64,000 nt of DNA from Diphasiastrum complanatum (taxonomy: Eukaryota; Streptophyta; Lycopodiopsida; Lycopodiales; Lycopodiaceae): positions 28,688-92,687 of the forward strand of contig MU831997.1 in NCBI GenBank assembly GCA_029204225.1, in the 5' to 3' direction. Both the position numbers and the translations under genes were made by a program. Positions 54,758 to 64,000 of this stretch are shown piece after piece. Position 1 is the stretch's first letter. Every line of letters begins with the position of its first letter. The notes beneath the pieces were generated by a model that ran no database searches, had not been told where the DNA came from, and saw only the letters and a program-made list of their open reading frames with translations.

Positions 54758-55677
54758 TGTTGCGCCGGCGCCTCAAAGGGGCGCTGGGACTTGAGCGGTT
54801 TCCCCAACACGCGCTTAAGTCTAACATTCATCCATCATGCACTTACGTAAAAGCCAACTCAGAAACGTAACAAGCTTAACCATTCAAACTTAAGAAAACT
54901 GGAATCCCAACCAACCCAAAAGCCAACTCAGAATTCGTCCCCAAAAGGTAACCGAAGGCAAAGACAAGCCACACATGAAACCCAAGGCATAATGGTCACC
55001 AAACTGACCAATTGGCATAGCGGCAAGCCCCATGTCGATGACGAGGACCCTTAGGCACCGACGACGCAAAAAGGTTATAGTAAGGGTCCTTCCACTTGGA
55101 CCAGTCCCGAAGGCGAAACCGAAATGATAATCATTCCCAAGAATCAACTTTATTAGATTTGGAAGATGTTACATTCATACATAGACTGACCGGTCTCGGG
55201 GCCACCAACACGTGCTGGGCATTGTGCCTGGCTCGTGCTGGTAGAGGGAACTGAGACCTGGCGACTGGATTCCTGGCGCTGGTTGAGCTGCCCAAGTTTC
55301 TGTCTGCCGGACTCCCCCTATAGTTCTGCTGTGATTCGGCGCACCCCCTCTAGTTTGAAACATAGTGCTTTCTGGTAAAGCACGCTTTTTAGGACTTAGT
55401 TTTTATTTTGTTGATTAAGCCTAGCAAGCCTGGCAGAATCAATCTGGCTCCCGGACATGGGTCCCGGGAGCCGTCCCGGCGGTAGAATCAACTTGCTTTC
55501 CTGATTAGGCCATGACTCGAGCTCCAGGGCTAGCTCATGACCTGTGACCACTTGACTGGCTCACCACAGGTCGGAGGCTCAGTCCTTGACATTCTAATTT
55601 GCTCTGGGACCTTAGAGAGTGTCACCCCTTAGAGTCTTATAGGGCACATTGGGTGCACCCGAGTCAGCTTTACAACA
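54758..55677 (-). repeat. 3' LTR of the second G1 copy (920 bp)
   Basis: Plus strand TGTTGCGCCGG...AGCTTTACAACA, the reverse complement of the G1 LTR; the next bases (55678-55691) are the complement of its purine tract. Confidence 0.9.
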
Positions 55678-55691
55678 TCCTCCCCTCGTTT

Positions 55692-57826
55692 GAGAAAGCT
55701 GATGTCCTCATCAGGGCCAAACTAGAACCTAAGACTCATGGCACAAGCTTAATTCACCGGCCAGACTTTATTCACATATACAAGGGCACGGGCTTGATTC
55801 ACCAGCCAAAGGAGACCAACTGTAAAGAGAAGTAAAAATATTGTGTTTGCACCCATCACAGGAAAAGTGTGGATCTAGTTCACTTACGTAAAACCTGTGT
55901 AAAGCTGCTCCACTTAGACATTAGACTGAAGCTCACTCCTCGATGAGAAATGCAGCTTACTTTATTAACATAAAAGAAAAAGGTACTTACGGCTCACTTA
56001 ATCCTCAGATATGTCGTTTTCGTCGCACGTCTGGATGAGTCCCCTAGGACTCTAGATTTTTCGTTTGGTCGCCCAGGTTGAGCTCCTTGAGCTCTGCATC
56101 GGCACTTAGATTCACCTCTGATGTAGAAGCTGCAGGCGATGTTGGCTCCATTTGACCTCGCGTCAGCTGGTTTGTCACTGCTGGATGTCCTTCGTTAAAG
56201 AGGTGAGCTTTCGCTTGGTCACACAAGTTGAGCTCCTTGAGCTCTGCATCGGCGCTTGAATTCACCTTTGATGTAGAAACTGCAGGCAATGTTGGCTCCA
56301 TTTGGTCCCGTGTCAGCTGGTTTGTCACTGTTGGCTGCCCTTCGTTAAAGAGATGAATGAGATTGGGAGGGATGGTTGGCTCAGGTTCATTTGTGTCGTT
56401 CTTTTCTAGTTGTTCCCCTGGCACAGCTCTGACAACACAAGGTCTCCTGCCATTATATAATAACACAAAGTTAACCCCTTTTGCCAAGAAGGCCACCACA
56501 TGTTCGTTAAACCAGCTTAATTCCAAAATAGCGTCGAAGGCATCCATCTTCAAGATTATGAACGTTAGTCGATTCTTCCAAGTTCCTAGGGAGATTGGTA
56601 AGTTGGTTGCCAATCTACAAGAAGTCATTGTACCTTTCGCGGTCTCCACACAAATAGGAGTCACATTTTCTTCACATTGGATGTCCAATTCCCTTGTCAG
56701 TTTTTCTGACAAGTAGTTATGTGACGCTCGCAGGTCTACCATGAAGTAAATGATCCTGCCTTGAATACAGCCTTTCAGGTACAATAACTTTGATCCTCTT
56801 GCAGGAGTCGTCATGAGATGTTCACGATACGCCGCAAGTGCCCCTATCTGTTGTAAGGCATTCAGGTCAGAATCCATCAAATCCATTTTTGGGTCCTCTT
56901 CGTCATCCTGTTCACCATCTTCTTGATCAAATGCCTCTCTCTCCATCCTATCAAATCCTTCAATGGCAGCCATGATTTGCTTGTTCGATGGTTTGGGGCA
57001 TGACCTCCAAGAGTGACCTTGTTGATGACAGTTGAAGCAGCGCACGGAACTGCCCACTGTTGGTGAGCTGCTGCTGTGACTAGCTGAAGGTCCAACATTG
57101 TTTCTTCTCTGGAACGTGTTCTCTCCATTGTTGCCTTGGTTGCCAAACCCTGTTTTTGTTGGGAATTTGTTCACGCTACTCGAGGCTTGGTTGCCATTTG
57201 AAGCTGTGTCCCCCCTTGAAAAGAGGCTCGGACTCGGTCTAGATCCACTAAATACTCTTGTTGAGGTTGAGGGCATAGCTGGTGCCAATGTGCTCTCATA
57301 ATCACAAACCATTTCAGCCGCCCGAATAGTTGAATTGAAATCATGGGGCATGTAGTTGTTTATTGCACGTCGGGTCCAAGACTGCATTCCAGACAAGAGG
57401 TGATGAGTTTTGTCCGCCTCTGACATATCTTTAATAACCCATACACTCTGTCTGAATTTATTGAGGTACTCTCACAATGACCCTTTCTGCTTGAGCCCTG
57501 ATAATTCTGTCCTCAATCTCATGTGTGAATCCTTCGATATGAACTCCTCTCGTAACGCGATTTTGAATGCGTCCCATGTCTGGAAATGCATTCCAGCCAT
57601 CCGGTACCAATTTGTAGTGTAGCCCTCAAAATATGCTAATGCCAAGTCCGTTCTTTCTTCCTCAGGAGTTTTTCAGACGAAAGTAATGGTCCATGTAAAA
57701 CAACCAATCTTCCACAATTCGAATGTCACGCTCTCCTTTGAAAGTAGGTGGTACTTTTACTTTGGCAATCTTCTTTGGGCCTTTTGTGTTTCGCGCTCGT
57801 GGTTCTCTTGGTATCTGTGGAGGAGG
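55692..57826 (-). pseudogene. Gag-protease of the second G1 copy
   Basis: Gag capsid-like start GPKKIAKVKVPPTFKGERD (57790-57700), frame breaks at about 57660 and 57475, then a 460-residue open frame from 57426 to 56044: the end of the capsid domain, a Ser-rich linker, zinc knuckle CFNCHQQGHSWRSC (C-x2-C-x4-H-x4-C, near 57030), an acidic stretch, protease with VDLRASHNYLS (active-site Asp kept, Thr/Gly replaced by Leu/Arg) and KMDAFDAILELSWF, then a tail in which a 50-codon unit is tandemly duplicated (56081 and 56231). No RT follows. This copy keeps the nucleocapsid that the 19101-23648 copy has lost. Confidence 0.87.
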
Positions 57827-59426
57827 CAGGGGATGGTGGGAGGGCGCACTACATCTTTTTATAGGGATTTTGGAGGCTTGCCAAAGGTGGTGATATGTCA
57901 AATTGAAGTCCGCGAGGTGTGGGGGAGACTTATAGTGGAGTAAGGGTAAGTGGAGTGAAAGAATAATGTGTAAAGGTGAGGGAGGGTTGCATGGGAGTTA
58001 GAATTTGTCAAGTGAGAGGGGAGGAGGCGCCCTTACCTATATGTCCATAAGCCCTTAAGCCATGTGGAAAAGTAGATAAGTTATTGTTGACGTGCAAGGA
58101 AGGTAGTTGGCTCAACATTTTATGTTAGCCATGATATAGTTTAATTTTCTATGTTACAACTTGGGAATTCACCCAAGTGCAAACTTTCTAGGGAAGGGGG
58201 GGTCTAGTGTATGTCCATATTATCTTGCATAAGAATCATCAATTCCTAGGCTCTCTTTTTTCTAGTGGTTGCCCATCCCCAATCATGGCAGAGAATATCC
58301 AAAGGGGAGATCAATCCCTTGGCTTGTCCCAAGTTCTTTATAGACTCCCTAGAGCCTTCATTTTAAATTTATGAAAAAGTCGTCGTTATAGACTCCCTTG
58401 AGCCTTCATTGTAGACTTATAAAAAAGCCTTCATCTACAACCTCGGGTTTTTTTTCTCTTTTTTCTCCCTTGAAAATGGTTCAGGCTGAAAGCTCAAATT
58501 CGGTGCAGATAAAATTTTCATTTGATTCAACAGTACTTCCATCCGTTGATCCCTTAAAGTGTTCATGTTGTTTATTTCATTAAGTGCTTGGCTTAACGAT
58601 TGACGAATCTACAGATAGGTAGGCATAGGCACCTGTAAATTATAGAGGCAAAATGCCTCAGAATAAAGACTACCCCATCTTCCATTCATTTTGGTTCATG
58701 GAAGTGTTTAGAAAGTTGTTTGTGGTTGTGGACGACTCAAAATTCTACCAAAGATTTGTTAATTGCAAAATGGCTACTAGGAGTTTGGACTAGTACTTGC
58801 AAGATTTCAAACGACAGATTGGATCTATAATTCAGGACAACAAGAAGAACACTATAAAGTATGGAAAGAATTAAATGAATTGAACATAAATGAAAATACC
58901 CTCTCCAATAGATTTCTCCACCACAAATGGTCTCTCTTGGTTACTCGATGGAGGAGTGGAGTGCCCCTTTTATAATTTTTGTTGAGAATCAAGGTTTCAT
59001 CGCATGGGAGTAGGTTGATGAGCCAAGTAGAGTTCCTCTAGGTGTTTGCATGCATTATCTCCATCATGCATGAGTCCCAAGGTCCCAGGAATTTCACCTA
59101 GAGAGACATTTAAATATGTTAGAACCCAAGTAGACTCTTGCATGGTCAAGAGTTTGGACCCAACTTAAAATAATTAACTTAGGACCTTAGGAACCTAAGT
59201 AATTAAATTAATTTTTTAACTACCTTGGAGTTGCCAACATCTTACAAGAAGGGTCTCCAACTTAAAATATACCTTGACTCTCAATTTTTATATTTTCTAT
59301 TTTTTATTTCTTTTACATGGTGAACAAAATAACTAGGGAAATTTTTGTGAATGCTTACAAATGATAACAAGCACTTGGCAGTTCTTGAGTCACCAAATAG
59401 TTCATAGCATTGAAGAGAGAAAAGGA
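57827..59426. other. No recognised feature
   Basis: Mixed-composition sequence with short frames only. No LTR, transposase or gene supported. Confidence 0.45.
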
Positions 59427-59620
59427 TGCTACTACTTTGAACTCAATATTTCAAAGTGGTTACATGCAATTCATCTAAATTCGAACAAGTGTCAACGTCT
59501 GACAGAGGAAGATTTAGAATAGAGAAGATCTTCGTCCGTCAAATTATGTTGACACTTGTTTGAATCCAAAATCACTTCATGCAACCTTTTAGAGTTATTG
59601 AGTTTGAAGTAGCCACAAAA
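59427..59620. repeat. Inverted duplication of a coding-like segment
   Basis: Two arms of about 85-93 bp (59427-59511 and 59527-59620) are imperfect inverted copies with a loop of about 15 bp. Both arms translate to similar peptides on opposite strands: plus CYYFELNISKWLH...NSNKCQ, minus CGYFKLNNSKRLH...DSNKCQ. The minus-strand frame extends from 59701 to 59492. A transcript would fold into a long hairpin. Confidence 0.75.
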
Positions 59621-60002
59621 ATTTTTTTCTTCGATGTGGTGAACCATCAGGTTCAAGAACCCCAATGGCCTGCACACCATCGGCCTCTTCGGTGGCATCA
59701 TATCTAGAAAAAATAACCAATCGGCGCAAACAACTTGATTCCAGAGCCAGTTAGCCCCCTTTGCATCCTCAATGGATTCTTGTTATCATTAATATTCCAA
59801 GAATTCATTGCACATCCTGATCTTTTGTCATAGTTTTTCATTTTCATTTCCCACGGTTTTAGGGGAGTTTAGGGTCCCCTGTTGTTGTTTAGAGTTATGG
59901 TTTATTGTTGATTATAGATGCAAAATTGATTTATATACTGGTATTGCGCTCGTAGCTTTGACTCAATATCTATAAAAGCTCAGACTATGAAGATACGGGA
60001 AC

Positions 60003-60006
<4 letters not shown>

Positions 60007-60065
<59 letters not shown>
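60007..60065 (+). repeat. (CA)n microsatellite
   Basis: About 29 CA units; counterparts at 61165-61190 and 62308-62341. Confidence 0.95.
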
Positions 60066-60069
<4 letters not shown>

Positions 60070-60305
60070 CACACACGAAGAGAGAAAAAAAAAAGAACAT
60101 TATAGAGTGCTAATCAAAACTTTTGAACCATACGATTATATCATATTCCAAAATGTCACCACATGCTCCCTCCCTACGACGTTTGGGCTTTCTTGTGGAA
60201 CTTATCTTCCAACAAAAAACATTTGAACCACGCCGTTAACGGAAGAAAACAAGGGCTACCTACCTTTCTAGAATTGGGAGTGCTGGTTACCTTTAACTCT
60301 TTCAT

Positions 60306-60307
<2 letters not shown>

Positions 60308-60369
<62 letters not shown>
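60308..60369 (+). repeat. (CT)n microsatellite
   Basis: About 31 CT units; counterparts at 60895-60972, 61494-61531, 62064-62127 and 62583-62603. Confidence 0.95.
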
Positions 60370-60371
<2 letters not shown>

Positions 60372-60532
60372 GAAACATAAACGAATATATAACACATAAA
60401 TTAAGATACTACAAATTAAAGTAGCATGAAACGTAAACTAATGGCACCATACTTAAAGCTAATTACCATGAAACATTAATCTTTGAGAACAAAATCATGA
60501 AACATAAACCAATATATCACACAAATTGTAAA

Positions 60533-60775
60533 CTAGTAGCATGAACAAAAGTTGGTAAGCAAAATCTTTTGTTCATAACTGGTAAATAAAAAAATTGCAA
60601 CCATCCATTTTCGAGTAAACTTGTCATTGTCAGAGAGGACTGGAAACTCTCTATACAACTGGAAAACGACATAATTCTTATCGTCATCACTTTGTTTGCG
60701 CCAGTCCTTGAAAATGTCCTTATTGAAGACGATGGCGTGAGTTGCCTCATGCGAGTGATCACGCGACCAACCCAC
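60533..60775 (-). pseudogene. Conserved reading frame in the 1.14-kb repeat, unit 1
   Basis: 80 residues: MGWSRDHSHEATH, NKDIFKDWRKQSDDDKNYV, LYREFPVLSD and RKWMVAIF. The pattern D-W-R-x(n)-K-x(n)-(E)F-x(n)-K-W resembles the DNA-binding or helical block of plant En/Spm-type transposases, but only weakly. Its near-identical partner is at 61691-61948. Probably an exon fragment. Confidence 0.45.
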
Positions 60776-60891
60776 TCATCCTCCACTATGCGACCATGGT
60801 GGTCGTGTGATAACTCGCATGAGACAACCTACAGAATGAGAGGATGTCGCCGAGTAGTTCATAATTGATAAATAAAAATAGTAGTACCTTT

Positions 60892-60975
<84 letters not shown>

Positions 60976-61492
60976 TGAAACATAATCGAATATATAACAC
61001 ATAAATTAAGATACTACAAATTAAAGTACCATGAACTAGTAAGCATGAAACATAAACTAATGGCATCATACTTAAAGCTAATCACCATGAAATGTTAATA
61101 TTTGAGGACAAAAGCATGAAACATGAACCAATATATTACACAAATCGTAAACTAGTAGCATGAAACACAGACACACACACACACACACATTACACCCACT
61201 CTAAACACCCATGAAGAACAAAAAAAAGAGAACATTATAGAGTGCTATTCAAAACTCCCAAACCGTACGATTATATCCTATTCCAAAATGTCACCACATG
61301 CTCCCTCCGTGTGGCGTATAGGCTTTCTTGTGGAACTTATTTTTTTATACTCAAAAATCAGAATTTTTTGACATTGGATCGACTCGAAAAATCCATAATT
61401 TTCTTCCAACAAGAAACATTTGAACCACGTCTTTAACGAAATAAAATCAAGGGCTACACACCTTCCTAGAATTGGGAGTGTTGGTTACCTTT

Positions 61493-61536
<44 letters not shown>

Positions 61537-61690
61537 ACATAAACAAATATAGCACATAAATTAAGATACTACAAATTAAAGTAGCATGAACCAGTAAGCA
61601 TGAAACGCAAACTAATGGCAAAATACTTAAAGCTAATTACCATGAAATGTTAATCTTTGAGAACAAAATCATGAAACATAAACCAATATA

Positions 61691-61948
61691 TCACACAAAT
61701 CGTAAACTAGTAGCATGAACAAAGTTGGTAAGCCAAATCATTTGTTCATAACTGGTAAATAAAAAAATTGCAACCATCCATTTTCGAACAAACTGGTCAT
61801 TGTCAGAGAGGACTGGAAACTCTCTATACAACTGGTCAACGACATAATTCTTGTCGTCATCACTTTGTTTGCGCCAGTCCTTGAAAATGTCCTTATTGAA
61901 GTCAACGACGTGAGTTGCCTCATGCGAGTGATCATGCGACCAACCCAC
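61691..61948 (-). pseudogene. Conserved reading frame in the 1.14-kb repeat, unit 2
   Basis: 85 residues, same frame as unit 1; KDIFKDWRKQSDDDKNYV and LYREFPVLSDND are unchanged while flanking positions vary. No start or stop logic of its own; likely one exon of a duplicated gene fragment. Confidence 0.45.
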
Positions 61949-62059
61949 TCATCCTCCACTAAGTGACCATGGTGGTCGTGTGATAACTCACATGAGACAA
62001 CCTACCAAATGAGAGGATGTCGACGAGTGGTTCATAATTGATAAATAAAAATAGTAGTA

Positions 62060-62129
<70 letters not shown>

Positions 62130-62306
62130 ACATGAAACATAAACAAATATATAACACATAAATTAAGATACTACATGAACTAGTAAGCATGAAACATAAA
62201 CTAATGGCATCATACTTAAAGCTAATCACCATGAAATGTTAATATTTGAGGACAAAAGCATGAAACATAAACTAATATATCACACAAACCGTAAACTAGT
62301 AGCATG

Positions 62307-62342
<36 letters not shown>

Positions 62343-62610
62343 TACACCCACTCTAAATACCCATGAAAAAAAAAGGAGAGAACATTATAGAGTGCTAATC
62401 AAAACTCTCAAACCGTACGATTATATCCTATTCCAGAATGTCACCACATGCTCCCTCCCCGTGGCGTTTGGGCTTTCTTGTGGAACTTATATTCCAACAA
62501 GAAACATTTGAACCACGTCTTTAACGAAAGAAAATCAAGGGCTACACACCTTCTTAAAATTGGGAGTGTTGGTTACCTTTAACTCTCTCTCTCTCTCTCT
62601 CTCAACTCGT

Positions 62611-63000
62611 GAGCACTTAGATTATTTTTGACATCGTGAGCACTAGATTATTTTTGACACCTAAATGGCAAAACTTGAGCCTCTTAACTCTTTGCATTTG
62701 ATTGTTTTTTTGGATCCATTTGATGGTGGATTTTATGTAATGTGCTAAAGTGATTTTATTAGAAAGGTCACTTCCTAAGTCTTGATGGAGTGGGACTAAC
62801 CTTATTTATGGATTTGTTGGACTCTACTTGTATATATATCTCCAAAAATCCAAGTATACTATTATCAAGACACTAAGATCAAATAATGGTGGTAAGCATA
62901 TTTCAAGAGAGCATTGGAACTTTTGGGAGAATGATTTTTGGTGAGCATTTTTGGGCGAGCAGTTTCATAATAAAGGCAATCATCTTGAGCACCCACTCAA
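62611..63000. other. No recognised feature
   Basis: AT-rich; a short direct repeat of GTGAGCACTTAGATTATTTT-like sequence near 62610-62660. Confidence 0.4.
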
Positions 63001-63165
63001 TCTTCATCCCAATCTTTCGCTCGGCCTTCATCCCAGTCTTTTCACTTTTTATCTATTCAAGTACCATTTTCTGCACAGTGCTCACTCTTCATCCCAGTCT
63101 TTCTCTGGGCCTTCATCCCAGTCTTTTCACTTTTTTTATATATTCAAGTACCATTTTCTATCTAT
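63001..63165 (+). repeat. 85-bp tandem duplication
   Basis: TCTTCATCCCARTCTTTC at 63001 and 63086, with a shorter TTCATCCCAGTCTTTTCAC inside each unit. Confidence 0.85.
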
Positions 63166-63174
63166 TAATCCCAG

Positions 63175-63470
63175 TCTCCACCGTGGGAAGGTCCGTCCGT
63201 GCTGTACCAATCTCTGTCTGCGCTGCGTTGAGCTCCTCTTGAGCGACGACGACATCTGTACAAGCAGTGGCAAGCTCCGTCTGAAGGGCTTGAATGTCCT
63301 ACTGTTGTGCTACAACTGTGGATGCCAAAGAAGAAATCGCGGCAAGCACACGCTGAAGCATATCCGGAGAGGTATGGTGGAAGTATGTGCGCAACGAAGT
63401 CAGCATGAGGAGGCTGTGGAGACTGCTGAGTGCAGGAAGATTGCTCTTTCTGATCCAGCGTTGTAGTTGT
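63175..63470 (-). pseudogene. Coiled-coil fragment, possibly Gag-like
   Basis: One minus-strand frame reads LSSLHSLLMLTSL..., MLQRVLAAISSLAST, a stop, then IQALQTELATACTDVVV and QEELNAAQTEIG, a clear heptad pattern with Ala/Leu core positions. Helical N-terminal stretches of this sort occur in some gypsy Gag proteins. No further domain. Confidence 0.35.
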
Positions 63471-63734
63471 CACGTCTGCTATAGGAATTTATGTCATCTC
63501 GTCAAGGTAGATCGGATCTGGAGAAAGACAGTAGCGCTTTTGGAGAACACTGGTAGGCATTGTGAGTAGAAGATCCAGCGTTTCAGCACAACTTTCTCAG
63601 ATTCTAGCACACTTTTGAAAAGAATCCAGCACTTTTCAGTCAGCGCACTTTTCTTGAAATTATGACGTCGAGTGCACTTTTTCCAGTCAGTGCACTTTCT
63701 TGAAATTCTGGTGTCCAATGCACTTTTTATTTTT

Positions 63735-63860
63735 GCGCACTTTTAATCTGACACCCACAACCGCTTATTTTTTCAAGCGAAGAAAACAAATTATGCTCAA
63801 AATTCTGGCGCACTTTTAATCTGACACCCACAACTGCTTATTTTGCAAGCAAAGGAGAAA
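63735..63860 (+). repeat. 72-bp tandem duplication
   Basis: GCGCACTTTTAATCTGACAC at 63735 and 63807; related GTGCACTTT blocks upstream from 63600. Confidence 0.8.
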
Positions 63861-64000
63861 AATCACGTTCAAAAGTGTAGAGGGACCGATATTCAGAAAA
63901 TTAGCATATTTCTGATTGCGTGATCAACATACTTGAATTCTGGCGTGAGTATGTAGGGTTGATTGAGTTTTACTATAGTTTTATTGGACTATAGAAGGCT

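Larger units (their letters stand above)
54758..57826 (-). mobile_element. G1, second copy, 5'-truncated
   Basis: 3' LTR, purine tract, protease and Gag regions on the minus strand, homologous to 21222-23648. Homology ends at about 57826 within the Gag N-terminus; the leader and 5' LTR are missing. Confidence 0.88.
59987..62610 (+). repeat. 1.14-kb tandem repeat with embedded microsatellites, 2.3 copies
   Basis: ACATTATAGAGTGCT recurs at 60097, 61232 and 62382. Each unit has a CA run, a conserved 200-bp block, a CT run, a 500-bp block with a minus-strand reading frame, and a second CT run. The third copy is cut after its first CT run. Confidence 0.9.

Noticed and set aside
59743-59752. Primer-site-like AGAGCCAGTTAG to the right of the second G1 copy
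   Set aside because: Lacks the GATACCA half and has no LTR next to it; not a primer site.
60174-60399. Arg-Glu and Ser-Leu repeat proteins across the CT microsatellites
   Set aside because: Pure translation of (CT)n; no start, stop or flanking coding support.
1-64000. tRNA or rRNA genes, organelle DNA, pararetrovirus insertions
   Set aside because: No cloverleaf or rRNA sequence seen; the initiator-Met matches are 12-13 base primer sites only; no movement-protein or caulimovirus gene order recognised.

Overview
This window reads as nuclear DNA of a land plant with a large, repeat-choked genome. The evidence is Ty1/copia and Ty3/gypsy LTR retrotransposons with plant-type initiator-Met tRNA primer sites, GT-AG introns of about 100 bp, long CT and CA microsatellites, and one intron-containing host gene. 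That gene is an animal-type catechol O-methyltransferase, a type I associate (tentatively) with plants outside the seed plants such as ferns, lycophytes or bryophytes. The sequence alone does not fix the species. I name the repeat families with letters used only here.

Layout. 1-5039: copia A (+), broken, with the reverse-transcriptase core deleted; it sits inside copia B (-), seen at 5040-~8265. 8372-9390: small tandem repeats. 10897-12420: decayed transposase-like gene K. 12997-14030: the COMT gene, with a 101-bp duplication before its start. 14618-25215: a four-layer nest. A dispersed repeat X is split by a non-coding LTR element G2, and the 3' LTR of G2 is split by a gag-protease-only LTR element G1 flanked by the 5-bp duplication GTCAC. 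A second copy of X follows. 25216-26761 is AT-rich and empty.

26762-30367 and 34905-35151: an unusual satellite built from CACGTG-centred palindromes, with CT microsatellites at its unit joints. It is interrupted at 30368-34904 by a patchwork of deleted retroelements: chromovirus C (-), copia D (-) and copia E (+), with D and E joined head to head. 35152-36955: LTR and unknown Gag-like gene of element G3 (-). 37369-38252 and 46780-48010: two intron-containing pieces of a transposase-like gene H. Between them lies gypsy F (38253-~46700), whose LTR ends in an 11-bp perfect hairpin and whose three minisatellites share one motif. 48036-49665: gene J (-), unrecognised, tail to tail with H.

49911-52340: copia scraps and AT-rich repeats. 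54758-57826: a second, 5'-truncated copy of G1 (-). 59427-59620: an inverted duplication of a short coding-like segment. 59987-62610: a 1.14-kb tandem repeat carrying microsatellites and a conserved reading frame. 63001-63860: more small repeats.

Only the COMT gene looks intact. Everything else is mobile or repetitive and mostly dead. Internal deletions of gag or pol recur in at least five elements. The most interesting items are the G1/G2 pair of non-autonomous elements that share a leader, the palindromic satellite, the H/J gene pair, the three motif-sharing minisatellites of F, and the 1.14-kb repeat.
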